DNA of 64,000 nt, taken from Ophioceras dolichostomum. Taxonomy: Eukaryota; Ascomycota; Sordariomycetes; Magnaporthales; Ophioceraceae. The stretch is taken from positions 1 through 64,000 of the forward strand of contig PYST01000141.1 of NCBI GenBank assembly GCA_003049485.1, read 5' to 3'. Both the position numbers and the translations under genes were made by a program. The notes under the pieces are model-generated. The model was not told where the DNA came from. It made no database searches and saw only the letters and a program-made list of their open reading frames with translations. This document shows, in pieces, positions 1 to 11,638 of the stretch. Every line of letters starts with the position of its first letter. The stretch's first letter is position 1.

Positions 1-1650
1 GTGGTGGGCTGCTGTGGTGGAAGAGGGCGTGGCGGGCCGGGCGGCGGGGAGGTGCGGTGAGGGAGGGTGCGTGTGCGTGTGCGTGCTGGTCACGATGCTG
101 CTACGCGTGCCTGCCCCGGAGGTAAGTGAGCCGGCGCCGCCTGGACCGTTGCCGCTGCCGCGGCCGATGGTGCCTCCCCGAGTGGGCAGGAACGTCATGG
201 ACGAGGTGCGCTCGTCGTTGTGGTGGCGGTGGTGACGGCCGCGCGACGATGACGAGCCGAGGTAGTGCGACGGCTTGTCTGGGGACGAAGGGCGAGTGCC
301 CCCTCCTCCTCCTCCTCCTCCTCCTCCGCCTCGGGTGCTGCTCCCGCCACATCCTCTCCTGCCGCCGCCGTGGCCGCCGGTCAGGCGGCTGATCAGGAGT
401 CGGCGGCGCCGACGTCGGTTGCTGCTGCGCCCGAAGGCGTAGAACACCACGCCGATCAGCGCGGCAGCCGCTGCGGCGCCGACCACGATGCCGCCGATGG
501 CGCCACCTGAGATAGACGGTCCGCTACCTCCGGAGCCGCCGGGGGAGGAAGAAGAAGAAGAAGCGTCGCCGCCGTTGGCCGAGGTGGCGCCGTTGGGTTG
601 GACGACAGTCGGCGAGTCGAGCGCCATGTCGTGCTGCATCTGCAGCTCGTCCTTATTGGTCTGTGTTAAATAGTGCCATGTCAGTAACCCCCCAGGTAGG
701 TAGGTGCCAGTTGTCTCTCTTTCGGTCCTGAAATTGGAGAGTCTTGTTTGTCTGTCTGTCTGTCTGTCACTTGGATCCTGCGGTGGCATGGCATCGCATC
801 GCATCGCGTAGCCCAGCCTAGCATTGCATGGCATAACATACTACTCGTTTCTCATGTGGTGCAAATTTGGGAGGACTAGGAAGAGTCGGGTAAGGATGGA
901 TGTTGGCCGTGGGGATGTCGACGTACGTTGATGCCTCCCACCATTCCATATCGGTTGCAGTCGTCCGGCCCAGACGAGTAATAGAAGATCGGGTTCGTGT
1001 CCATAATGGTCAGTCGCCATCGACCAGGGGTCTAGGTAGTTTAGTGCCCAAGGGTTAAAAAGTTAGCGAAGGATTGTCTCGTCGGTCCCCCTTCCCTCTT
1101 AAGCAGTAAGTGCTTCCTAGTATATGTTCAACACAACTGCTGTTCTTGTACATTGGTGCGGTGGGCTCACACTCACCGTGCTCTTGTCGTCAAAGAACCC
1201 CGACCAGAACCCCGTCTTGCCCGCCCCCGTCGTCTCGATGGGAACGCAAGGGAACATGTAAGCCGACCTGGCCACGCTGTGGTTCCCGGGGTAGAAGCTA
1301 AACTCTACGACGTCCCCGACATTGGCCAGTGTCAGGTTCGGCGAGAACGTGCGCCCGTACTCGCCGCCGACCATGACGATCTTGGTGGCGGCTGGTACGG
1401 CCGAGGATGAAGTCGTTGTACCTGGTCGGCACCGTTGGTTGATACGTCAAGAGTAGCGTTAGCATGCTTTTTTTTTGTCTGTCCAAACTCCCACCGCGCA
1501 CCTTCTTGTCCCGTTTCTCTCTCTGCCGTCTTAGTACTTACCTCCATGAGCCATCACGGTCGTTGACATCATACCCAATATCACTGCTCCCGCAAGAATG
1601 AAACGCATGATCGCGGACATGCTAACGCCAAGACGCCCAGCGGGCGCCAT
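1..1650 (-). CDS. Membrane-anchored cupredoxin-like protein, 3' end cut by window edge
   Basis: Four exons read in phase on the minus strand: 1650-1542, 1421-1177, 1031-927 and 660 to the window edge, giving at least 373 residues with no stop. The start at 1650 is followed by a hydrophobic signal peptide ending near TTVMA; in-frame Mets at 1620 and 1611 are alternatives. The second and third exons hold a cupredoxin fold (IVMVGGEYGRTFSPN, VVEFSFYPGNHSV, YYSSGPDDCNRYGMVGGIN). The last exon encodes a Ser/Gly stalk, one membrane helix (about GGAIGGIVVGAAAAAALIG), an Arg-rich stop-transfer, and a long Gly/Ser/His/Arg tail running off the window. This resembles fungal extracellular serine-rich cupredoxin proteins of the plasma membrane. 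The His of NHSV is present, but the usual Cys and second His ligands look like Ser and Asp, so copper binding is doubtful. Family assignment is confident; function is unknown. Confidence 0.82.
751..768. repeat. TCTG microsatellite
   Basis: A short run of TCTG units lies inside the third intron of the cupredoxin-like gene. It is simple-sequence DNA with no coding role. Confidence 0.85.
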
Positions 1651-4486
1651 GGCGTGGTTGGTTCGTGGTGCGTCGCTTGATGCTTCGGTAGCTGATGCGT
1701 CCTAGTTGCAAGCGGCGCAGGAGAAGCGGGCACTTCAAGGCACGGCAGTGAGTGAATGACGAGAGAGAGTAGGAGAGAGCAGAGAAGGTCTGAGCTCATG
1801 CCATATCTGAGCTCGAAGGAAGAGAATGGAAAACGACCCTGAAACCCCGGATCACTATTGCATAGTAGTTCCTTAGCAGAGTCTAGAGCAAAGCAAGGAC
1901 AGGAAGCAGATAAGATTGCCAGCCTGTCTAGCTCGTTGCGTTGATGCTGCACGACAAGAAGATGCAGACTTCCTAGACTTGTAGACCTACTAGGTGGTTA
2001 GGTAGTAGCTATCGGCCGAATTGTTGGCCGGACGCACTCTCTCAGTCTCAGCTCGACAGGGCAGAACACATAGTACATACAGACAAAGAGAGGGAACCAG
2101 GGAAGCCTAGCGCCATCTTCTGGGCTCCCCTTCCACGCTACCTTCTTCCTCGCGTCCTCTCGCCCCCCTTGTCATCGTCCTTCGAGGAGACAGACATGGA
2201 CGCTCAGGTCAAATGGTGGTCTGTCTGACCGTACCTGTCCTGTCGTCTACCTTAATCTTTGCATGCCTGCGTGTCTCAATTCTGCAAGAAGTGAGACTGC
2301 TTCTTTCCCAATAATATTGCACTTACGGGGCTAAGACATCCGGAGGGGATGTGCTTTGATTGGCAAGATGGGGATAGTAAAAAGATAAGTAGATCGTTAG
2401 TAGATCGGGCTCGGAGGACAGGCAAGCTGGCCAGATGGCTAGTTGATATGAAGCCGATATGAACTTCTCCGCTGATCTGCGGACCTCATTCTCTCTCCGT
2501 TTCTTCGTCCCTTGACCCTGATTTTCTTCTTTTCTTCCTTCTTCTTTGTCTGTTCCTCTCCGGAGGGTGCGGCCACGGGTCAAAGACCGGGCCGCAGATC
2601 TGGCGTAACCCGCCCGGCACCATCTCTCCAACCACGTCTCGCGCAGTCGCGAATGTGCATGCGACATGGTGGCACCGGGTGGTTGCACTTGGGAAAGGTG
2701 AAAGGTGTCTGTTCTGTTTCTTCCTCTTGTGGCCCCGAGGAGGGAATATCGTGCTTTTCCACGTTTCCGCCTGTCGCTTCCCCCTCTGCCCCTATTCATG
2801 TTGGTTTTGGTTTCGAGTTTGCTTTATGAGTACTCGAGGAAGAAGAGGTGATGTCCTTTTGACTTAGTGTCCTCCCCCTTTTTTCCTCCTTTGTGAGGAA
2901 ATAGTTTACCGTTTGTGAGGTCTTGAACTATGGTTACCGTCGCCATCACCTGTGTTCCCTCCCATCGCTTGGACTGACCGCCAGCTGGATATGCCAAGTG
3001 TAGCTCGGCGGTCTCTCCTGCTAGCGACTGGCCACGAATCAGCACAGGTACCGGCCGGTCGGTGCTTCTCTCCGATCGGGCTCTATTTTGATGCAGAGGC
3101 ATGCTCGGAAGGAGGGCATATAGGATCCTGATTCGTCGCGTGGTGGTGGATATATCGTCGCGCCTGTGCTGCACTTGTTCGGGATCGCAGCAGCTGCTTG
3201 CGTGGTATTGATTATTAATTTCCGCTGTGAGCGAGCGGGAATCTTTCACCGGTTATACTCCGCGGAATGATCACTGCACAGCACATCCCCCGTCTTCCAT
3301 CCCTTCCTTCAACCATGATTGTCGGAAATGGGCAGTATCATCTTCTGGGAAGGGGGAACTCTTCTTCAATTTTCGGTTCCCTACTGCGACCAGAGTTAAC
3401 AGGCACATCCCAGCTCTAAGCTACCTGGGCAGTTCTGGGCTAGATGGATGGTCGAAAGGGGGAAGGAAAACAAAAGCCCATCCCGCCACCGATCTATCTG
3501 CCATTGCCACTGCCGGCAGCTAAGAGCGCCACTCGCCTCCAGCTCGAATGGAAGGGCCGAGCTGAGGGCCTCGTTCGAAGACCGACTTGTCATCGACGGA
3601 AAACGTTACATCTGTGCCACCCATTACTAGGTATCTTCAGCACCGTACCAAGCTACATGCTTCATCTGGGCTTCTGAGACAGCGCGCGTCATACACAGCA
3701 GGATCGGGTACTTCGCTGTCGCGCAACGAATTCTCGTGCAGGCGCTGGTTGGTTCAGAATGTGGCCTCTGGTCTGCCTTGGTATTTTCGTCCCCGTTGCC
3801 CCTTGCATGAGCTCCTCCCTGCTCTCCTGTTCAGTTCTCTCCCGTCCCCGCATCTCATTCCTTCCTCGCTCTTCAGCCTGCCTTGTCACGTTCCCGTCCC
3901 TTCGCGAGGCCTAATCCTAGTCTGCCGTTGAGAATCTATCTTCCTCTAGCCGCGAAGGGACGGTCGGCGGCGGCGGCAGCGGCAAAAACGTGTGGGCGAA
4001 CGCAGCACGTGGGACGGACAGGTGCTTTGTTTCGCAAACCTCCGATCCCACGGAGACCGAACGGCGGACATGGTCTGGTAAAAATAGAAGTGCGGAAAGG
4101 AACCTCATTCTGGCTCTTCTTGAATACATTCCCCCGTCGCCATCGCTGGAATGGGCGAGGGAGCCCTGATGAGGACGCCTGTTCACTGAATATCGTTGGT
4201 TGGCCTCGCAGGGTTTTGCCACCGTGGAGAACCGGGGTGAATATTCAGGCTCCAGACGCGGAATGCCTCTCAACGGTAGATGTATTGAGGGCTCCGAGTC
4301 TCTATGCCCTTTGCCAACTTGGCTGCCTAGTGGTATATACAAAAAGGTCGCCTTTGAGGTCGTCGCTAAATCTAAAAGTGATAGACCAGAGGTTTTAGCA
4401 TATCCTGGTATCCCTAACTGCTTCCCGCCCAAAGATCTTTTAAAATCTAGATGACAGACGATATCCTAAGGCATCCAGGGCCAAAT
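1651..4486. other. Gene-free divergent spacer
   Basis: This 2.8-kb spacer lies between two head-to-head genes, the cupredoxin-like gene and the X325-like gene, and should hold both promoters. Open frames here (for example 2323-2799 minus and 3883-4398 plus) show no domain, signal peptide or splice-joined continuation. An imperfect copy of the CCTACTAGGTGGTTAGGTAG-type motif occurs near 1987-2007. I recognise nothing else. Confidence 0.6.
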
Positions 4487-5531
4487 ATGAAAGCCTACCC
4501 TCCATCTATCCTTCTAGTGGCCGTCGCGGGCTTTGCAGCCGTCACCCAAGCTCATTTCACGATCGAGTACCCAAAATGGCGAGGAAACAGCATTTTGAAC
4601 CCTGCCTTGCAGGCTAAGTCTCCTTGTATGTGCTACCTAACCGCCAACCCCTTACTTCTGCCACATCTCATCGTTACCATGTGACGGCGGTGTCTCTCGC
4701 CTGTTTTGTCGACAGTGCCCTACTGCAACTTGCCTCGCTGTCCACCGCCAGACGGGCCTAACTCCGCGCCAATAATAAGGGATCGTAGCGAGCGAGAAGT
4801 GGTGGACAGGAGACAGAGACGTGCATAAGTATGCAGCAAGCTGACAGTGATGCCCGAATATGTGGAATCAGATGCCGGAGTCGACACCGTTTCGGGATCG
4901 ACGCCCCGGCCCTGGCCACTGACGGGAGGTTCAATGCGGATCAACTCGATGCATAGCGCCGCCACCCTGCTCGTCAGCCTGGCCGTCGGCGAGAATGTGA
5001 CGGACAAGAAGCGGTTCAACATGACGCTCGCCGGAGGACCGATCGTCGAGACCGGGCTCGGCATGTTGTGCCTACCTCGCGTGGAGGTAGCGGAGCGGTA
5101 CCTCCGCGAGGCCGTCACGGATGGGGTGTACGGGACGCTGCAGATCACGACCTACGCTGGTGATGGCGAGTGGACTTACAATGTGAGTTTGCCCCATTGC
5201 CTCTTGTATCGACCTATACTCGATACAACATCGCCCATTTTATTTATGTACAGCACTTGCAACTGTAGCTAATCCGCTCTTTCCCACGATCCAGTGCGCC
5301 GACATCGACTTCACTGTTTCAGCCTCACTGCTGCCTGAGGCCGGGTGCGTCAACAGCACCGGCGTATCGGCTGTTAAGCTCATCGAGGATGCCTCCCTGC
5401 CGCGTGGCAATGCAAGTGCACAACTCCCTCCGATTCTTTCTGCGGGACATTTGACCTTGACCCCTTCTCCTTGGGTGGTGGCAGAGTTAGGTTTTGGCGT
5501 CCCTTTCTTGGCATCCGGGACTCTACTCTGA
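4487..5531 (+). CDS. BIM1-like / X325 family GPI-anchored His-brace protein
   Basis: Exons are 4487-4625, 4848-5182 and 5295-5531, giving 236 residues. An optional 69-bp exon at 4716-4784 keeps phase (259 residues) and would add two cysteines, so it may be the true form. Met at 4487 is chosen because a signal peptide (MKAYPPSILLVAVAGFAAVT) follows; an in-frame ATG at 4451 would only add a polar extension. Cleavage after TQA leaves a mature N-terminal His (HFTIEYPKWRG), the hallmark of the His-brace in LPMO-like X325/BIM1 copper proteins. The core has GGSMRINSMHS, LCLPR and NCADIDF, as in that family, and the C-terminus ends in a hydrophobic GPI-signal-like stretch. Family members act at the cell surface in copper acquisition (BIM1) or with undefined roles, and lack demonstrated polysaccharide oxidation. 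The second exon boundary is uncertain. Confidence 0.8.
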
Positions 5532-8216
5532 GCCACTTATTTGCGCTTCATCTGCCGTGGAGATGATTCTTGCTCACAGAGTCGTGACTTTTATTATAAT
5601 CCGACTGTTATCTTTCTTCCCCATCATCTTGACGATGCGTACGCGACAAATGGCGTTGCATTATGGCAGTCGTAGTATTTATCGTACTAATATATATGAC
5701 AGGCTCCAGGTAGAGGATGAGCATTGATGGAGAATGAAGGTTTCCCTCGTCGACATCCGATGTCATCCGCGCTGGCGCAATGGCACGGTCCGGAGCCATT
5801 GGATGCTTTGTCACTGTCGTCCCATCTTGGGCAAGACGTGCCAAGGCTGGAGTCCATTCACTCGGTCCCAACGCTCATCCAGCTGCCAGGGACTTGAGAT
5901 GGCGGCTCGTTCGGGACAGTGCAGCGCAGCACTCCGGTCCGTCCCACACCTTTCCGGAGGGCCAGACGGGACTGGCGGGCACTATTGCTTCCGTGGTGCC
6001 TCGTCCAATTCTTGTATACGAAGTACACATGTGTGCTTCGGCCGTATGATCCTAGTTTCAGTTCTTCCAGAGGGCTAAAGAAAAAAAGGAGAAAAAAAAT
6101 CCCACAACCATAGTTAACCTATCATCCTGTTAGATTGTCCGCGATGCTTGTAAGGCTGCAACTTAGGAGAGAGATTTGTGTAGATTCGATGATAAAACAT
6201 CGCTTGATGAAGCATTGAGAGACCCGCGGCCCTAGAAACCCTGATTATACGGGTCTGGGATCATGTATCATATCGCGGAACATCCAGTCAGGGGCAGGCA
6301 AAGCAAAGGGTCCTGCCGGCGTTCCTACGGAATAGCCCGTCTCATCTAAGCCACAGAACCAGGGATTGGACCCTTCGAGGCGGCAGGCCGGGAGGAACGA
6401 TTCAGGCTTGGTTCTCGGGTCTCGCCCGAACCACAAGGCTATAGGGTCAGGGTCTTCAAACGTAGGTACCTACCTAGGTAATCGTCTTGAATTGCTACTC
6501 GAATGAGCAAGACGATGTCGCCAGCTCGCCACGTCGAGCGTTCTGTCTGGCCGGGCCAAATGCAGTCCGATGTGGCAAGACGGCAAAGGCTGACAACCGA
6601 CGTACAGAAGGAACCCGATTTGAACAGCGGAGAAAAAAGCATGCAGAGGACGTGATTAGAACCCGCGCCGCCGTTTTGACACTGATCTGAGGGGCCTCCC
6701 TCAATCTATATCGGGCGTTCAGCCATTAATCTGCCGTAGCCCGTCACCTATAGCTTTTTTTGCAAGAGGGAATCAAAACAACAAAGAGAGAAAGAAGAAA
6801 AGAGACGACATGCTGGGTCGCGGTGTTTCATCCCACAAGCATCAGCCAAGAACTCAATTGAGATCCCCCACGAAAGCCAAGGAATGCTTGGCCTCCAAAA
6901 GCTTGTTTAGGCATTTGGACCAAGATGGAAATAGACTTGGCAAAAAATACCCGGGACCCCAATATTGCTCTTCACAACGTCATCAAAATGGACACACCGA
7001 AGCTATCAAGCTGCAGGCGAAGACAGCAGATAGATACGAGGTAGGTGGCTTCGGTGACGTCGTGGCAGGACACATCATAGCTGATGATCACGAGAGCGAT
7101 GATCGAGTCCCGACTGCCCAATTGGCCCTCTTCAAACGCTCACCGGCGAGACTGTCGGAATGTGTGCAGCCAGCCGACTCGCCCTGCTCCCTTGGATTGG
7201 CCAAGCGCACTGTTTGCTCTTTGGCCGCTACGGACGGAATAGCGGATCACGGCCACGGCAGTCAGTTCTTCAGCACAGCCATTCTCCAATTCTGCAAGCA
7301 CATAAGTGGCAGCCCGGCTGGGTTAGCTGGATAGGATAGGCCCAAGGTCTAGACCCGACGTGGAAATCTCCGCTCCCTCCCTTCCCTGCTCAGCTCAAAA
7401 TCTATGATGCCAGCAGACAGCAGCTGTGGCTGGCATTCTTGAGTGTGAGTGGTTCCTGCCTGCTGGTTTCCCATGGATCACTCCCAAACCCCAGACCGGG
7501 TCCGTGTCAGACGATCCCGCCTCAGCCAGACCTCTTTGGGGCACTAGAATCGAGGGAGAGACGCGTCACTTCCCCTTGCTTCTTCGCCTCCCCCAGCGGC
7601 TACCTACCTATCCAGGAGGAGTAGGAGCTCACGACCTAGCGTTTGGAAACGATCCCGGTTTCTATAGCCATTGAGGTGCTTCCTCCCTTTTTTTTCTCCG
7701 TTTTTTTTTTCTTTCTTTGCAGCCCACTTGGTTCGTGTGTCTGCTCCAGCTTTACACATAGATGAGAGAAGCAGGTCGTTGAGAAGCGCCTTCTCGAACG
7801 AACACCATTCCTTCCCCCCTGCCCACAGACTAATCAAAGTAGCTTGGTGATTTGGTCAAGCACGGCTGCAACAACCTGTCTCCTTGGTTGCAAGTTACCG
7901 ACTGCTCTCAACGAGGCTAATTCGGTGGAGCTAGTCCTATTTAATTGATCATCATGCCCGGAAGAATCTAGCTGTTGAGAAAAATTGCTTCGGTTTCTCC
8001 AACACTACACCCAAGCCGAGCTATAGAATTACGACCTGTCCTTTTTTTGGCAGATTTTATCTCACGATAGACTTTGCTCTTCATACACTCTCTCACACTC
8101 GTTTTGGATAATATCATCCCCCTTCGCCTGCTTCCTAGCTCCCTGCCACTCCCAGACACAACACCGGGCAATTACACAATCAGAGAGCGAGAAGTGGCCC
8201 AGCCCAGCCATCCGAC
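5532..8216. other. Gene-free spacer
   Basis: No supported gene lies in this 2.7-kb stretch. The longest frames (5734-6078 and 6810-7334 plus) have no recognisable domain and no exon partners. A perfect palindromic motif GTAGGTACCTACCTAGGTA occurs at 6462-6480. T-rich tracts at about 7686-7716 and the pyrimidine-rich stretch before 8217 fit the promoter of the downstream protease gene. Confidence 0.6.
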
Positions 8217-9965
8217 ATGCGTTCTCTTCCCGGTCTGGCCCTGGCGGCGGCCGTCACCTCCGGCTTGGCCGTCTCGGCCATCAAGCTCGACCCGGCGACG
8301 ATCGCGCCTCGGGAGCTTCCGGCGAAGAACCCTGGTTTCGTGTCCTTCCCCATCGAGCACAAAAGGCGCATTCAGCCTTTAAACAAGAGGGCGGATACCA
8401 ATGTTCCTCTCTTCAATATTTCTTCCATCAGCTACCTCATTGAAAGTAAGACATACACCCGGAACCCTTACACACCTCGTCTCTCATCTCACTCCTCTAT
8501 ACTCTTGTCGTCCCAACACAAGCTTTCACCCCTCCTTTCGTTCACTCGTACTTTGGGTGATTCCTCTCTCCCACTGCGGGAATCTCCATGGCTGACATAT
8601 TTGGCATTTCCACCCCGGGGGGAAAAAAGTGAGCGTTGGCACACCCGGCCAGGCGATCAAGGTCGCGATAGACACAGGCTCGGACGAGCTATGGGTCAAC
8701 CCGCAGTGCAACAACGTGGAGGATGCCGACCAGAGGGCCGAGTGCATAGCGGATGGGCATTATTCCCCGAACAACTCGAGCACTTCCGTTGCGTCTCGAA
8801 TAACGAACGTCATCCCGTATGGCAAGGGTAAAGTGTCGATACTATACTTCAAAGACAATATCACCCTACCCGAAAGCAGTAAGTATTGCCACTTCCAGAA
8901 CTTACTTCGTTGCCTACTACCTTACTCGTTTCTTTTCATCATCAAGGACGACTGAATATGGATAGAACCGTAACTTACCTTCTTGTCACAACAGCTGTCT
9001 CGCTCAGCCAGGTCATCTTCGGCGTTGCCACCTCAAGCCAGGACCTCAACGAGGGCATCATGGGCCTCGGCTACGGCAACGGCGTGAACCTGGACTACAG
9101 CAACTTCGTCGACGTGCTCGCCGACCAGGGCGTCACGCAGTCCCGCGCCTTCACCGTGGCCCTGGGCTCGGTCGACGCCAACAACGGGGGCATACTCGTC
9201 TTCGGCGGCCTCGACACCAAGAAGTTCTCGGGCAACCTCGTGTCGCTCCCCATCCTGGGGCCCCAGGGCCGCGAGACCATCCGCCGCTACTGGGTCAACA
9301 TGAGCTCCGTCGGCGTGACGCTCCAGGGGCAGTCCCCAAAAACCTACAACAACAGCGCCGCGCCCGTCGTGCTCGACACAGGCTCCAGCCTGAGCTACCT
9401 CCCCAGGGACGTGGTTGAGGCCATGGCCGCCGACACGGGCGCGCGCTTCTCGTCGGCCTCGGGAGGGGTGTACATCGTCAACTGCGCGCAGGCCCAGCGG
9501 ACCTCGACATTCGACTTCGTGTTCGGCAGCGGCACCAACACGGTGAAGGTGTCGGTGCCGTTCAAGGAGTTCATCTGGGAGGCCGGGCCCGGCGACTGCG
9601 TGCTCGGCGCCATCGAGGACACGGACGGCGTGGTCCTGCTGGGCGACACCTTCCTGCGCTCCGCCTACACCGTCTTCGACCAGACTAGCAACGCCGTCTT
9701 CATGGGCCAGTACGCCAACTGCGGCCAGAACGAGCAGGTCATCCCTTCGTCCCCCGCCGGCGCCGTCGCGAGCATGACGGGCGAGTGCCAGCCGGGCGCG
9801 ACTTCGGGGGCCGGCGGCTCGGGCAGCGGCTCGGGCAGCGGCTCTGGCAAGAAGGACAGCCTGGCCGTCGGCCGGCTCGTCCCTGGGAGGAAGACGCTCA
9901 TTTTCACGGTGATCGCGGTCGCGTACACGCTGGGTATGGGTCAGTTGCACGGGAGCTTGGCCTAG
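8217..9965 (+). CDS. Yapsin-like GPI-anchored aspartic protease (pepsin family A1)
   Basis: Exons 8217-8445, 8630-8878 and 8995-9965 join in phase to 482 residues. A signal peptide (MRSLPGLALAAAVTSGLAVS) is followed by a propeptide ending in a dibasic KR near residue 61, a likely kexin site. The two catalytic aspartates are in AIDTGSDELW (Asp near residue 91) and VLDTGSSLSYLP (Asp near residue 287), so the enzyme looks intact. The C-terminus has a Gly/Ser spacer and a hydrophobic tail typical of a GPI signal. Family members such as yapsins, candidapepsin-like proteases and Aspergillus OpsB/CtsD act at the cell wall or plasma membrane in processing surface proteins and in wall integrity. A long antisense frame over the last exon is a codon-bias shadow. 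Confidence 0.93.
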
Positions 9966-11491
9966 GGCTTCTTTGAGTTTCTGTGTAATGTCTTTTTTGC
10001 TTTTCTTTGTTTCGTGTTCTTCTGGATCTGGCCTCCCCGTCCCGCGCCGCCAGCGTGACGTAAGCAACTGGGGGAAGGATACCTGGCTTATGAGGCGAAG
10101 TGTTCTGGTGTTGAACACAAAGCGGGAACATTTTTGATTTTGTATTAGGATAGACGGATACACACCTACATGATCATACTAGCGAAAAATGAGACAGCGG
10201 CTTGCTTGTTCCTCTTATTCCTCTTGCTTATTACTCTTTAAGTCGTCATATCTACCTACAGAGATGAGTTTAAGAGCCGAGTTCGTTCCCGTGCACATGG
10301 CACCTCCCTGGCCGAAGTGAGAATCTTCCACACCTTGTAGAGTGTGGCCATTGGCCAATCAGAGTTGAAGTCAAACTACAAAGAACAGTAGGTGGCACTG
10401 TATCACTCGGTCCCTGCGACCCGCAACGAGGACCATTCACCGTGACAAGCACGTCGCGATGAGCAGCGTCGCGTGACTTGTGCCCGTGGATCGCCTCGGG
10501 GTCTGCAGTGTGATCACTACCGAACGTTGAAACATGGTTGCTTGTGTCATGTCATCAAAGCCCTAGCTACCGATTGGCCCACTGCCGTGCTCGGCTGGGT
10601 GGGGATGGCGTGTCTGTGAGTTATGAACCACCTCTCAGAAGAGGGGTCGTCAAGAAGCAGCGTGACTGGCGGCAAGGTCGCTAGTCTGGCGGTGAACTTC
10701 CCGGGAGAGGGACAGGATGAGTGAGTAAGTACCCAGCAAGGTAGCCAGCAGTTCGTCGAGCACTGCGAACACACGAGAGGCGAAGCAATGACAAGGAGGG
10801 CAGAACAGCGGCGTGACGGGGAGCACCAGGGCTAGGGAAATACTGTCACGGGGGAGCAGAACCTGGACGGGGCTATGCCGTAGTAGCCCGACAGAGTCGA
10901 AAGAGAGATGCACTCAAGGCGCGATTGCGGGTTTCGTACACCGTTGGAGGATAAATGTCCAAGAATCGAAAATTGCGCCGAAGGAGATGACAATCAACCC
11001 GTCGCGTGTCCCACACCATTCCTTCCTCCTTCTTCCCCTTCCACCCACACCCCCTTGTCTTCCGTTTCCTGAATCTCATCTTCCCAGGCCATTCCCGACT
11101 CAATCTCGTGCCCTCTACCAAAACCGCTGGTATCAACGCTCGTCGTCCTCCCACCTAAAATCTTAGTTGTGCCGTGCTTCCTCATTACGTGAGGGTCCAG
11201 ATGCCCTCTTCATTCCTTCATCCCTCACATCCTCCCTCCATCCCGGACGAGGCGGCTAAACAAAATAAGGACGGATCGGCTTAGTCGATCGAATAGCCCA
11301 CTGTTGACTTAATGCTGCTGGCCGTTGTCGGTAACTTGTCGATGCAACCAAGTGAGGTAGTTCAAGATCACCGAGCAGGACTTAACGAGTAGCAAGATCT
11401 GTTAGCGAAGCTCTCCCACCCTCCTCCTATCGTTTGACCACTCAAGATATCCCAGCACGACGCAGACGGGGCGGGGGGAAGGGCGGAAAAC
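9966..11491. other. Gene-free convergent spacer
   Basis: This stretch lies between the 3' ends of the protease gene and the small secreted-peptide gene. It should hold both 3' untranslated regions. Short frames on both strands show no domain or signal peptide, and I see no gene. Confidence 0.55.
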
Positions 11492-11638
11492 CTACGCGCA
11501 ACCCTGCGGAGTGACGACACCGTACGGGCAGTCGTTGCCAGTCTTCTCCACGATCATCTCTTGCGTTACTGGAGTGATGACGACCCAGGCGCTGGCGAGC
11601 GAGGCGCACAGCGAAACGACCAAGACAGCGAGCCTCAT
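11492..11638 (-). CDS. Predicted 48-residue secreted peptide
   Basis: A short frame starts at the ATG at 11638 and stops at TAG 11494-11492. It opens with a textbook signal peptide (MRLAVLVVSLCASLASA, 17 residues) followed by a mature part of about 31 residues with two cysteines (ending NDCPYGVVTPQGCA). I do not recognise a family. It could be a complete small secreted protein, a pheromone-like precursor without repeats, or the first exon of a longer gene, although no strong GT donor precedes the stop. The region upstream on its own strand (about 11820-12060) is strongly pyrimidine-rich, as is common before fungal transcription starts. No function is inferred. Confidence 0.45.
   Translation of the reverse strand: MRLAVLVVSLCASLASAWVVITPVTQEMIVEKTGNDCPYGVVTPQGCA

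Noticed and set aside
2323..2799. 158-residue minus-strand frame
   Set aside because: Low-complexity Arg/Lys/Glu composition with no recognisable family or exon context.
6600..6640. tRNA B-box-like GATTTGAAC on the minus strand
   Set aside because: There is no matching T stem, acceptor stem or anticodon arm around it.
6810..7334. 174-residue plus-strand frame
   Set aside because: No signal peptide, domain or splice partner, and the composition is like the surrounding non-coding DNA.
9033..10163. 376-residue antisense frame over the aspartic protease gene
   Set aside because: It mirrors the GC-rich third positions of a clearly intact protease on the plus strand and has no domain of its own.
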